A DNA stretch of 64,000 nucleotides from Alitta virens (GCA_932294295.1 OW028578.1:37718685-37782684), one strand, 5' to 3'. Numbered from the stretch's first letter, positions 52,801 to 59,885 are shown. Made by a program: numbers and translations. Notes: generated by a model from the sequence alone, not told the origin.

Positions 52801-55800
52801 GAGATCACTGACCAATCAGATCATCTATTTGAGATCACTGACCAATCATATCATCTGTTTGAGATCACTGACCAATCAGATCATCTGTTTGAGGTCACTG
52901 ACCAATCAGATCACCTGTTTCCGATCACTGACCAATCAGATCATCTGACCAATGGGATCATCTGTTTGAGATCACTGACCAATCAGATCATCTGTTTTAG
53001 ATCACTGACCAATCAGATCATCTACTTTAGATCACTGACCAATCAGATCATCTATTTGAGCTCACTGACCAATCAGATCATCCGTTTAGCTTATTTATGT
53101 TGTATGTCATCCGTTTGACATGCATCACTGGAGCGGTGTCAATAATTCTCTATTATTATATAACAAAATCATTCATCTTATTTTCAAAATTACCTCTGAC
53201 AAACATTGATGATATGAGGTAAGCAAACATTATAGTGGCAAGAGCGTAGCAAACGATGAAGACAAAGACCAATGTGACGTCACTAGTGTGGAGCGTACGC
53301 AGTCGTTGCATGGGGAAGAATATGATGATTGTCATGACAACGGAAAGGACTAATAAAATGGCTAAAGCTTTGATGAACCAGGCAAACCAGCAACAACTGT
53401 TGGGTAGTCCGACTATGGTGTTATATTCCTGGAATAGATAACAAAAGGTTACTGTTCAATTATGTTAATGTTATATAGTTGTTACTTGATTTTGGATAAA
53501 TAGTTTTCTACATCGTTTTGACTTTGCCTACATCTCGCCAACGTCGATACGTTTTGGAATGCTATCAGGGACCCACCCAAAGTGCAGGGAACACAAATTT
53601 CCTTAATTCCATTTCCACATATTTTCTCTTTTAAGATAGATATACCGTTCTTAATAATTCAATAACAATTCTAAGCCTTTATTTCTATCAAAAGTTATAT
53701 AGGAACCTTCCTAGTGATGTGGACCAGACTGCCTTGGACCACTACAAAAATACCGAAACTTGACTTTTGAAAATAATGTACCACCCCTGGCTAAGCGGTC
53801 CGGTCCACATCACCAATTACCTTTCTCACTTGAATGATTTCACTCACAATTTCTTTATGACATCTTGAAAGTGTAAGTTAACTGACTGTATGAAGATATC
53901 TATTTGCCGCATATTGTACTTTACCTTAATCATCTTTTCCTTATCATAGATAAGATCGTTGATGAGGCAGGGAAGTGGAATGCAGAAGCAGAAGATGACG
54001 ACGGCTGAGATGATGAGATGAGCTTTCGTCAACATCGGATCGTGACGATACTCCGGATACGGAAAGCGACGAAGTTTGACCGAGATTTCGGGCATCTGGT
54101 TGGCCGCTCCTGGAATTAGTTCAATGATGGCGGTGTCAACGGCTCTTTGAAGAGTCAGGAAACCTTCTCTGTAGTAGCCTGAAAAGATGAGAAATAGCTT
54201 TGTCAAGATGGAGCCTCCACAGTACAGTGCCCGACGTCGAAGTTGTGGCCGACACCTGAGTTGTGGACTTCAATGGTGACGTCCTGGGGCTGATCCGAAC
54301 ATTCCGAATGAACAGGGTGATAGATATCGCTATTATTCTAAATCTTTCTCTGTCAAAATGTTCTGAATCCGCCTCTGGACGTCACTATTGAAGTCCACAA
54401 CTCCGGTGTCGGCCACAACTTCGACGTCGGGCACTGTAGCCTCTGGATTACACAGCTTCAAATTTGGGGACCGGATTTTCCACCATTTAATGCGGCAACT
54501 TAACCAGTTGAGCTAAAGAGGATGGTCCCCTAGCCAAGACTGTATTACCATATTCCCAATAACCAGATTTTTTTATTGCAAATATTATTTCTTGTTTTTA
54601 TCTTCAGCAGCATTTAATAAGTTCACCCTCATGAGGTCACTAGTAACCAGACTCTGCCCCATCTAATACGGCAACTCTACAACTCCTACAGCTATCAGTT
54701 GAGCTGAACAGTATTGCCCCCCCCCCCCCCCCCCAACTAAGAAATGTTTCCAAATATAAGTCAGACCAACTTTCTAACCCATAAAATAATATCTCGGCTC
54801 CAATGAACTTCATGTTTCCTTTCAAAGTGATCATTGTTCTCCTTGTCATAGAGAAGCAGCAGAATTACAATAGATAAGTTGATTCCCAGAAATTTTTAAT
54901 CAGCTAGAATGTTGGGGTTTGATTTGTTTTTTTTTGTTTTTTGCCATTTTGTGCTGATCTACGACCGTAAAAAAAACTAAATCACTGAAGAACAGGTGAA
55001 AATTTAATTTAAATCCTACAATCATAAATGCATACCAGGATTGCCGCCAAAATGGTCGTAACGATCACGTGGTGTGCTAGTGATGACGTCAGGGAATGTT
55101 TCAGAAGTGTGCCAGTCAAACTCGCCAGACGACCTTGGAAAATAATTAATACATTTTCACCAAAACAAATATTAAATGATTGAAATGAAATGCTTTATTG
55201 AAAATGTTACTTCAAATTCGCAGACAGATTTACCGTTGTATTGAAGGAAAACGAAGTTTGTAAGACAGATAGCGAGTTGATAAATCGTTTGACTCAAAGA
55301 GGGAGCTGATGTTGGCGGTGATGAAGACGACGCCCCCTAGTGTTGCGAATGTTTCTCGTCGCTCTAAAGCGGTGTAATTGAGCATTTCACTTTCAGAGTT
55401 AAAACCTGCAATGCAAAGAAATCGCATTATTAATCTCTTCCGAGTTAACCTGTGATTAGTATGCGATAAAAAAATATTATGGGTTCGGAAGTATTGTCAC
55501 TATAAAAGAAAAAACCAAAATATATATCCACTTGTATTTTTGGTTTTATATTTTATATAGAAGTCATGGAGAAGCAGAAAATAGATATAATTGCAACTTT
55601 TTCAGCATTATAGCCATTTGTTATGGTTACACAAAAGCAGCAAAAAATACAATTGAGCATATAGCAAAATTCTGGTTATTTTCTTCCCAGAGCCGTTTAT
55701 CAGCCAGGAAGTTGGGCTTTGACTTGTTGCTAACATTTTAGATCATATTGCACTGCTCCGTTCATGGCAAAATATGCCAAGAAAATAAGTGGAAATTAAT

Positions 55801-56172
55801 TTATAGTACTTTGAGTGGTTGAATATAAACACAGTTTAATAAAATAAATAATCAAATGATAGCTTCAGACAACAAAACTTAATTTCATATCTGACCTTTT
55901 GGGATGACATCTAGTTTGTCCTTGACCCCTTCCATGACTTTGATAGTGTCTTCATTGACAGGGGTGAAGGTCACTGTCCAGCGGTGCCCGGATGAGAGAG
56001 GAATGTATTGGGAGGGGTGCTTGAGTGTCCGGGGGATCCTGTCCACTGTGAAGGGCATCCAATAAGTAGACGGGGCCATCTCCAACTCCGAATGCATGAA
56101 CCTGGATAGATAGACAGATAGATAGACAGATAGATAGATAGATAGATAGAGAGATAGAGAGATAGAGAGATG

Positions 56173-56207
<35 letters not shown>

Positions 56208-56567
56208 AGATTGATAGATTGATTGATTGATTGGAACAACCTGCCAAATGTTATAAAACTTGCAAATAGTAAACATGTTTTTAAAACTAAAGTCAGGCAA
56301 TTTCTCAGAACTCAAGCACACTTTAATGAAGTAAATGATAGTGTGTATTATGAATTATCATTACTACTGCCATTATTATTATTACTGTGTTACTTTCAAT
56401 TGTGGATAGCCTTTATTGCACCTTGATGTCATCTTGCACGATATCTAGAAGGGAACATACTGGAAATAAGTTTTCGAACTTAAGTGTGCTATCCCAAAGG
56501 CACTTAAACAGTGTACTTCTGACACTTCAGTCTTGTGTGTACACCCTTTTGATGTTATTGAATAAAG

Positions 56568-56646
<79 letters not shown>

Positions 56647-57046
56647 GTCTATCAATTGACTGACTGATTGATCAGATATTTAATTTTGAATGTATAAATA
56701 TGCTGGAGAATTCCTAAAAACCACACTACAGCCCCAAGACAATTGTATGCCATTTTTAATAAATATTCTAAAAGTAAAAGTTCCTGAGGGTTGTTGCAAT
56801 TTAGGACCTATGTTTTCTTTACTACACTAAAATATCATGTTTTGAAAGAAGTTATCAAAATGCACAAGCCATTAATTTAAAGATATGCTTGATCAGCATA
56901 TTGGTGATGTCACAAACTTACCTGACCAATAGGAGGAGGCCTGTCATAATTATAGGCAGCAGCGTTAGTGTCAGAAACTGCCGAGGTTGGCGCTTTTGTA
57001 AGAGCCACTGTCGCCATAGCAACAATTGTAGCAACCGGCAGCACAT
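26577..57046 (-). CDS. ABCA3-like: ABCA3-like full ABC transporter with degenerate ATPase motifs (26 coding exons, 1728 aa)
   Basis: ABCA proteins move lipids across or between membrane leaflets; ABCA3 loads phospholipid into lysosome-related organelles. Joining the exons listed below gives 5187 nt with agreeing phases and no internal stop. Order: TM1 (about 23-41), first extracellular domain (43-255), TM2-6 (about 255-480), NBD1 (about 515-770), linker (775-870), TM7 (about 880-905), second extracellular domain (910-1080), TM8-12 (about 1085-1310), NBD2 (about 1385-1620), C-terminal domain. ABCA3-type landmarks: [13 protein letters not shown] near the N-terminus, [15 protein letters not shown] and RFPYPEY before TM2, GAQWR, and CLGSPQHL after NBD2. 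Walker A motifs are good (GFSGSGKST 557-565, GPPGSGKSA 1416-1424), as are both Q-loops (CPQQD, CPQDD). The signatures are LSRSC (656-660) and LKRSE (1515-1519). The H-loop residues are Gln712 and Asn1572. NBD2 Walker B is LLDNPT (Asn1540 in place of Glu). Family assignment is firm; ATPase loss is inferred. Confidence 0.93.
27199..28130. mobile_element. 932-bp inverted-repeat transposon, TA target site
   Basis: Left end GTTGGAATCAGAATTGTTCA; right end (minus) GTTGGAAGCAGAATTATTCA, both followed by ACCCCCT; TA on each side. No transposase frame, so non-autonomous, probably Tc1/mariner type. Lies in the last ABCA3-like intron. Confidence 0.7.
28157..28262. repeat. About 25-bp tandem repeat, AACAGTTTATAGTATAAATT
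   Basis: Five imperfect copies next to the right end of the 932-bp transposon. Confidence 0.75.
29661..29753 (-). CDS. ABCA3-like: ABCA3-like exon 25 (residues 1573-1603)
   Basis: [19 protein letters not shown] and [11 protein letters not shown], matching the ABCA end of NBD2 (SMEEaEaLC.R.aI...G). The junction with exon 24 confirms that Asn1572 replaces the H-loop histidine. Confidence 0.9.
30449..30587. mobile_element. Palindromic MITE, ends CATGGCCAAATGTGC
   Basis: 139-bp near-palindrome. Related copies at 51962-52116 and, shortened to 81 bp, at 62078-62158. Confidence 0.75.
31016..31186 (-). CDS. ABCA3-like: ABCA3-like exon 24 (residues 1516-1572)
   Basis: Signature region reads [20 protein letters not shown] where the family has 'YSGGNKRKLSTAIALIGEP'. 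Walker B is VMLLDNPT: the catalytic Glu is Asn1540. The D-loop region is KDLD. Ends ILTIN, with Asn at the H-loop position. Confidence 0.92.
31246..31617. repeat. (GATA)n microsatellite upstream of ABCA3-like exon 24
   Basis: About 370 bp of GATA with GATG, GATT and TATA variants, starting 60 bp before the exon 24 acceptor on the gene strand. Confidence 0.92.
31908..32095 (-). CDS. ABCA3-like: ABCA3-like exon 23 (residues 1454-1515)
   Basis: Q-loop [19 protein letters not shown], very close to the ABCA3 pattern 'GYCPQfDaLlDhMTgrE'. Donor CTGAA|gtgagt, phase 2. Confidence 0.92.
32674..33646. mobile_element. Outer inverted-repeat element split by a younger insertion
   Basis: 26-bp inverted ends, AGTGCAGTATAGCGGACCCA and its complement, at 32674-32699 and 33621-33646. 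Without the insertion at 32931-33609 it would be about 290 bp. Lies in ABCA3-like intron 22. Confidence 0.75.
32931..33609. mobile_element. 679-bp foldback transposon with TAA target duplication
   Basis: Inverted ends AGGGGGTTTCACACATAGCC run about 46 bp with one mismatch. TAA flanks both sides (32928-32930, 33610-33612), the TWA duplication typical of PIF/Harbinger. The interior is CGG-rich and includes a 12-bp tandem ACGGATCTACAC (about 33325-33385). Confidence 0.8.
36241..36415 (-). CDS. ABCA3-like: ABCA3-like exon 22 (residues 1395-1453)
   Basis: NBD2 start with Walker [10 protein letters not shown] (1416-1424). Lys1422 and Ser1423 are present; the usual final Thr is Ala. Phase 0 donor. 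Confidence 0.92.
37005..37158. repeat. (TATC/TGTC)n microsatellite at the exon 21 donor
   Basis: The repeat ends within the first bases of intron 21, directly after gtaaag. Confidence 0.9.
37160..37520 (-). CDS. ABCA3-like: ABCA3-like exon 21 (residues 1275-1394)
   Basis: [20 protein letters not shown] (last membrane segment, TM12), then the cytoplasmic linker with [12 protein letters not shown], the family's 'EDeDVxxER', into NBD2. Donor GGAAG|gtaaag merges with a TCTG/TCTT microsatellite. Confidence 0.93.
37576..37760. mobile_element. MITE, second copy of the GGAGAAAAAGTAC family
   Basis: Ends match 5884-6053 (CTGCCACCGTAGCTGATAAA; right end GTGACCTCTAGTGGTACTTT). Directly followed by another MITE. 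Confidence 0.6.
37763..37979. mobile_element. MITE, ends TACACTCGTTTTACGGAGCA
   Basis: Near-palindromic 217-bp element with GCAGCCATGTTG near one end and CAACAGGGCTGCCGCG near the other. Second copy at 43245-43440. Confidence 0.7.
38840..39152 (+). repeat. Minisatellite, third block of GAGGTGGTCTTAATAGT
   Basis: About 18 degenerate copies inside ABCA3-like intron 20. Confidence 0.88.
39417..39626 (-). CDS. ABCA3-like: ABCA3-like exon 20 (residues 1205-1274)
   Basis: TM11 and the loop [14 protein letters not shown], the family's 'l.P.y.L..gl', followed by a cysteine-bearing loop ([18 protein letters not shown]). A 259-bp inverted-repeat transposon lies 27 nt before the acceptor. Confidence 0.9.
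39653..39911. mobile_element. 259-bp inverted-repeat element, TA target site
   Basis: Left end CAGCAGTGGTCAAAATTATT; right end (minus) CTGTATGGTCAAAATTAAGT; TA on both sides. In intron 19, 27 nt from the exon 20 acceptor. Confidence 0.55.
40536..40660 (-). CDS. ABCA3-like: ABCA3-like exon 19 (residues 1163-1204)
   Basis: Two hydrophobic segments around [15 protein letters not shown], the conserved 'G.a.iPf.Y..s..F' element. Acceptor tttaag|GTTGG, donor CACTG|gtaagt, phase 1. Confidence 0.88.
40895..41095. repeat. 40-bp tandem repeat, five copies
   Basis: Unit starts TTTCTTAGACTTATTGAATA and ends TTAGTCATTTTCTCA. Copies are almost identical, so it is recent. Lies in ABCA3-like intron 18. Confidence 0.92.
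41248..41402 (-). CDS. ABCA3-like: ABCA3-like exon 18 (residues 1112-1162)
   Basis: [25 protein letters not shown] matches the family 'AKhLQxxSGxxxxxYWxSxFxWD' stretch; TM9 and TM10 begin here. Donor TTCTT|gtaggt, phase 2; using the next frame would read TAG. Confidence 0.92.
42531..42962 (-). CDS. ABCA3-like: ABCA3-like exon 17 (residues 968-1111)
   Basis: Most of the second extracellular domain, including [20 protein letters not shown] (the family 'WFNNxxYHSxPxALNxLxN' region), then TM8 and VVRERSSK, the family's 'VxERxxKAK' loop. Confidence 0.94.
43245..43440. mobile_element. MITE, second copy of the GGCAGCCATGTTGGCA family
   Basis: Palindromic 196-bp element; left AATACACCTTTTCACACGGC, right CCAACATGGCTGCCGCAC. 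In intron 16. Confidence 0.7.
43536..43852 (-). CDS. ABCA3-like: ABCA3-like exon 16 (residues 862-967)
   Basis: Linker end ([19 protein letters not shown]), TM7 ([20 protein letters not shown]), and the start of the second extracellular domain. Phase 0 donor. Confidence 0.92.
44202..44299 (-). CDS. ABCA3-like: ABCA3-like exon 15 (residues 829-861)
   Basis: Acidic linker after the LEDTLI box ([13 protein letters not shown]...). Acceptor ctttag|GTTAGCG was chosen because it restores phase 2; the nearer AG at 44282 gives an immediate stop. Confidence 0.75.
45180..45429 (-). CDS. ABCA3-like: ABCA3-like exon 14 (residues 746-828)
   Basis: Post-NBD1 regulatory domain: VGYRLTME, a variable stretch, and TLEDTLI, the family's 'LEDVFL' box. 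Donor ATTAA|gtaagt, phase 2. Confidence 0.9.
45975..46196 (-). mobile_element. tRNA-derived SINE, minus strand
   Basis: Head GTAGTCTAGTGGTAAGACGC, then CGCCTGCTCCTCCGAAGGAC, body GAGGCGAGTAAAAGACCCCA. Same family as 983-1276. Confidence 0.75.
46342..46552 (-). CDS. ABCA3-like: ABCA3-like exon 13 (residues 676-745)
   Basis: Walker B TIILDEPT with catalytic Glu681 intact, and D-loop LGLD. The H-loop reads [15 protein letters not shown] where the family has TTHxMDEAD, so the histidine is Gln712. [11 protein letters not shown] closes NBD1. Confidence 0.92.
46588..47025. repeat. (GATA)n microsatellite, 440 bp, with internal duplication
   Basis: Starts 35 bp before the exon 13 acceptor. A block with TAGTCAGATAGCTAGATAGA occurs twice about 200 bp apart, so part of the array was duplicated as a unit. 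Confidence 0.92.
47433..47588 (-). CDS. ABCA3-like: ABCA3-like exon 12 (residues 624-675)
   Basis: NBD1 helical subdomain and signature. Where the family has LSGGxxRK, this has LSRSCRRR (656-663), losing both glycines that contact the ATP gamma-phosphate. Confidence 0.9.
48048..48295 (+). repeat. Minisatellite, fourth block of GAGGTGGTCTTAATAGT
   Basis: About 14 degenerate copies in intron 11, ending about 80 bp from the exon 11 donor. Confidence 0.85.
48376..48530 (-). CDS. ABCA3-like: ABCA3-like exon 11 (residues 572-623)
   Basis: NBD1 region from [10 protein letters not shown] to the Q-loop [15 protein letters not shown] (CPQQD 602-606), intact. Phase 0 donor. Confidence 0.93.
49183..49312 (-). 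CDS. ABCA3-like: ABCA3-like exon 10 (residues 529-571)
   Basis: NBD1 beta strands and Walker [10 protein letters not shown] at 557-565, with Lys563 intact. Phase 1 donor ACAG|gtcagt. Confidence 0.93.
49535..49715 (-). mobile_element. SINE with tRNA-Gly-like head, third copy
   Basis: Matches 3735-3943 along its length. In ABCA3-like intron 9. Confidence 0.75.
49795..49957. repeat. (CAGT/CATT)n microsatellite at the exon 9 donor
   Basis: CAGT and CATT units reach into the first bases of intron 9. Confidence 0.9.
49959..50096 (-). CDS. ABCA3-like: ABCA3-like exon 9 (residues 483-528)
   Basis: Starts PRYWG, equivalent to the family's PSYW after TM6, and ends [10 protein letters not shown] at the beginning of NBD1. 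The donor AAG|gtgggtg runs straight into a (GACT)n microsatellite. Confidence 0.9.
51525..51706 (-). CDS. ABCA3-like: ABCA3-like exon 8 (residues 422-482)
   Basis: GAQWRHV, then TM6 and [19 protein letters not shown], the hallmark ABCA segment that ends membrane domain 1. Phase 0 donor CTC|gtaagt. Confidence 0.92.
51962..52116. mobile_element. Palindromic MITE, ends TACATGGCCAA
   Basis: 155 bp; the longest of the three family members. In intron 7. Confidence 0.75.
52427..52600 (-). CDS. ABCA3-like: ABCA3-like exon 7 (residues 364-421)
   Basis: TM5 with the conserved pattern WLPYF, then the loop before TM6. Donor CTCAG|gtaagt, phase 1. Confidence 0.9.
52740..53091. repeat. 30-bp minisatellite carrying CCAAT boxes, about 12 copies
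   Basis: Unit GATCACTGACCAATCAGATC plus ATCTGTTTGA. Nearly every copy keeps ACCAATCA, the preferred NF-Y site. In ABCA3-like intron 6. Confidence 0.92.
53194..53428 (-). CDS. ABCA3-like: ABCA3-like exon 6 (residues 286-363)
   Basis: Begins EYNTIVGLP, the family's '(K)EYM.(I/M)(M/V)GL' loop, and carries two hydrophobic segments (TM3 and TM4). Phase 1 donor. Confidence 0.9.
53925..54178 (-). CDS. ABCA3-like: ABCA3-like exon 5 (residues 201-285)
   Basis: Contains [18 protein letters not shown] and [11 protein letters not shown], the ABCA3-type end of the first extracellular domain, then TM2 (about 255-275) and the EKMIK loop. Phase 0 donor. Confidence 0.92.
54225..54436. mobile_element. 212-bp palindromic MITE, ends CAGTGCCCGACGTCG, TA target site
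   Basis: Inverted ends match over nearly 60 bp with two mismatches; TA flanks both sides. Contains four GACGTC words. In ABCA3-like intron 4, 46 bp upstream of the exon 5 acceptor. Confidence 0.8.
54719..54735. repeat. Poly(C) run
   Basis: About 17 C in a row. Comparable G runs are at 19564-19577, 32265-32272 and 61431-61441. Confidence 0.9.
55036..55133 (-). CDS. ABCA3-like: ABCA3-like exon 4 (residues 168-200)
   Basis: Short exon in the extracellular domain ([13 protein letters not shown]...). Acceptor ccaag|GTCG, donor CCTG|gtatgc; phases 2 and 1 fit the neighbours. Confidence 0.8.
55234..55405 (-). CDS. ABCA3-like: ABCA3-like exon 3 (residues 111-167)
   Basis: First extracellular domain, including [18 protein letters not shown] and [10 protein letters not shown], which match the family pattern of a variable luminal region with a conserved 'GVVF...L.Y.LRF' core. 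Phase 2 at the donor. Confidence 0.9.
55896..56101 (-). CDS. ABCA3-like: ABCA3-like exon 2 (residues 42-110)
   Basis: First extracellular domain ([16 protein letters not shown]...). The acceptor is built from a microsatellite: (TATC/TGTC)n runs directly into cag|G. Donor AAAAG|gtcaga, phase 1. Confidence 0.85.
56104..56235. repeat. (GATA/GATT)n microsatellite at the exon 2 acceptor
   Basis: On the gene strand it forms the whole pyrimidine tract before cag|G of exon 2. Confidence 0.92.
56227..56571 (+). mobile_element. 5'-truncated non-LTR retrotransposon 3' end
   Basis: Opens with [20 protein letters not shown], the conserved C-terminal 'WNsLP..v..a.s...Fk..' of LINE reverse-transcriptase proteins, then an untranslated tail with GAATAAAG and a (TATC)n end. 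Opposite strand to the ABCA3-like gene, in intron 1. Confidence 0.7.
56569..56650. repeat. (TATC)n tail of the LINE fragment
   Basis: About 80 bp of pure TATC directly after GAATAAAG. Confidence 0.93.
56922..57046 (-). CDS. ABCA3-like: ABCA3-like exon 1 (residues 1-41)
   Basis: Encodes the cytoplasmic N-terminus and TM1. The ATG at 57046-57044 is preceded in frame by TAG, which fixes the start. The exon continues upstream to an acceptor (tttcag at 57077), so at least one non-coding 5' exon must exist. Donor GTCAG|gtaagt, phase 2. Confidence 0.9.
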
Positions 57047-57049
57047 CCT

Positions 57050-57064
57050 CTAATTATCGACCAT
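57050..57064 (-). promoter_or_regulatory. Minimal upstream ORF in the ABCA3-like 5' UTR
   Basis: ATG GTC GAT AAT TAG, ending three nucleotides before the main ATG. A four-codon uORF this close would permit reinitiation or stalling. It is seen in sequence only; its use is not shown. Confidence 0.5.
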
Positions 57065-58375
57065 TGCTAGTTTAGCCTGAAATCAAAGAAATAACATGTA
57101 CAAGTTATGTTAGTTTAACATTCCAAAATCCCTGGTAGCATGATAGGTTGAGATAACATTGACCCAACCAAAAACCGATGTGGCCAAGGTTGTGTTGACG
57201 TCAAGCTGATGCACACATGTCATGTTGTATGTAAATGCACATGTTGAAATAATATATTATTATAACTGCTTGTACCCAGTTATAATACACACATAATAAC
57301 AAATAATGGCATTGCAGCTCATCTTTTTTATATAGCATTCAATCAAACTAACTACATTTCACACATGATCGAGGTTTATGGAAGTGTTGATGTTTGCCCA
57401 AATAATATTTGATTCCAGGGCGGATTATATATTAAATGAGGGGTAAGTGTTATTGCAGCACCTTTTAATTATTTAATTAAATTTCCCCGCCCAACCAACT
57501 AGTTCACTGCTTGCTTTGATGTAGGTGGCCCCACGATAGCGAAGGGATACCTTCTTAGTGGGGTCTCCTCACATTATGTACAAAATGTTTCGAAAATGTT
57601 ATTTATAATATATGTTTTAAATGAATGTGAAATAAAATGAATGAATCTGAATCTTTGAACTCGAACTTGCATAGTCATACGGTCAGTTATAGTGGGCTGC
57701 TTAGACTCAGTCATGACATGACATAATGCTGAGCTATGATATCGTACTTGTCTAAAATTCATGATGTCAAAATTTGATCTCATAACGATCTCACACTCTC
57801 ATATCATATTGATGATATCTGATTGATATCACCATGAGATCGCCATTTGTTTTCACCAAGTTTCAAAAGAATAGCCCAAGTGGTGACACCTGGTGTGCAC
57901 GTGTGTTGGCTTTTGGTATCATCTACAATTAAGCAAAAGTTGGATTTGGTCATGTAAACTTACGTTGCTAACATGTTTGCATTTTTTTATAATAAATGAT
58001 TTGAACATAATTTCAGGTTTTACGAGTTTTATGTTAAAAAAGAAAAAATGAAATTATATCACAAAGATGTCAATATGATCTCACAGGTTGATATCAAATG
58101 TCGAGATCGCTGCGAGATCAATATGTGATTACAGATTAATCTCGCAGTGATCTCATAATTATCTCGTGTGATGAGATCAGCGATGAGATCGCTGTGAGAT
58201 TGCTATGATATCAGTGACTGGGTAAGAATGGTTGCATTGGTGTGAGCTGAAGAGTCAGATCATAGAGAAAGAAAGATATGCACCTGGGTGGCCTAGTGGT
58301 TATGAGTAACTCATGACATTGTTGGTCAGGTTAGTAGAAGGTCATAGTTTGGAATCCTGCCCACATATCGTCACT

Positions 58376-58764
58376 CTAGACACTGTGTCGTCACCTAACA
58401 GCCCAGTGACCTAATTACGGACATTCTTTGCTAGTTTACCTAGTTAAACCAAATTGATTGGTTAAACTATGTAGACTAAGTATAGACTTAAGAAATCTTC
58501 TCTTAAAAATACAAGAGAAAATAATTCATATTTGTTTTGTTTAGGCAATTTTTCTGAATTGCCTGCTTGTCAGAACAAGAATTGCGTAAATTGAGCACAT
58601 GAACATCTAATTATACTGTAATTTCATCATTAGACCTTTAATACCATAAGCCATCCTATAGACTATGCGAAAAATTGATTAATTTACTTTAGATGAGTAA
58701 ACAATGCATGTACATAAATAGGACCCTGGGCTGTAAGGTGACGACACACAGTGTAGAGAAAAAA
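58376..58764. mobile_element. Inverted-repeat element, ends near CACTGTGTCGTCACC / GGTGACGACACACAGTG
   Basis: Arms at about 58376-58412 and 58722-58762 match over some 32 bases with small gaps; no coding content between. Confidence 0.5.
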
Positions 58765-59584
58765 TGGCCTATATATATTATAACTAGTTAACTACCATTA
58801 AGACTTAGACCAAAATTGAATAAGGGTGATTATATTATGTAACTTGAGCTGAATGTGGGGCTTTAAAAATCAACATTTTATAACATTGACTATTACTTTC
58901 TCTGTGAATTGAAATACATATACACCTGGTAAACTACAATATAATATGCACCCTACCCTCTTTGTTATAATCATGCTATTAGTATATCCCGCATTTCTCT
59001 GTGGTGGGGCCAAGAAACACAAGATATATTTATTACACCTGAGTGCAAAAATTAACACCAGATGACAGCACGTGTAAGCCTCCTATTGGCTGATAAAATA
59101 ACCTCTGAGAAAAACTATCCCATGTTTACAGCTAAACATGCCAGTTTTTGCATGGCTCCCATATGCTAGCAGGTGGTATCATCAGCAATTTTTTTTTCGG
59201 GTTTTATTTGCTGCCCCACTATTTTTGCCTATGTGAGCATGATTCATAATTCTTTAGCTCTCAGTATATATTATTGTTGCACGGTTTATCCAAGCTCTAT
59301 GGAATGCAAGCTGAAGTCAGGGTCTATACTAAGTCTATGGAATTTTTGCCCGAATTGCAATGCTTAGAACAGCAAGATGATGGATAGAAATACACATTGT
59401 AATGGAAAAGTAAACCATCAATAAATATAATTTGGGATTATATAAAGAATACTTTTGATTATAAAATCATTTACATATCATAATTATGTGATATTAATAT
59501 TCAGTTTTATAATTATAGTCCACCTTAAACTTTTAATAATTAGTGGTGCCCTTTACTCATGATCTATGCTAGACCCAAGAAAAA

Positions 59585-59885
59585 TACCCTTGGGGGATAA
59601 ATGTGAAAAATAGTGTGGACTCAATCCCTCATCATTTCATCATTACATTGGCCACAACTGGTAAAATAAGCTTGAAAAAACTTATCAGCTGGGTGGCCGA
59701 ATGGTTAAGGCATCCGCCAATTCCATATTGGCCAGCTCTGCTGAAGGTCCAAGGTTTGATCCCTGGCCCAGGTACTCTTCATGTGCTACATCCCAGCAGC
59801 TGGATGTTGATTGCATGATACATTAAATTGGAGGTGCCTTGTATCCTGGGTCTATACTGAGGCAAGTAAAAGACCCCACCCAAAT
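59585..59885 (+). mobile_element. SINE copy preceded by another SINE tail
   Basis: Head GGTGGCCGAATGGTTAAGGC at 59692, B-box GGTTTGATCCC at 59753, body TGAGGCAAGTAAAAGACCCC. Matches 19138-19440. Confidence 0.75.
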
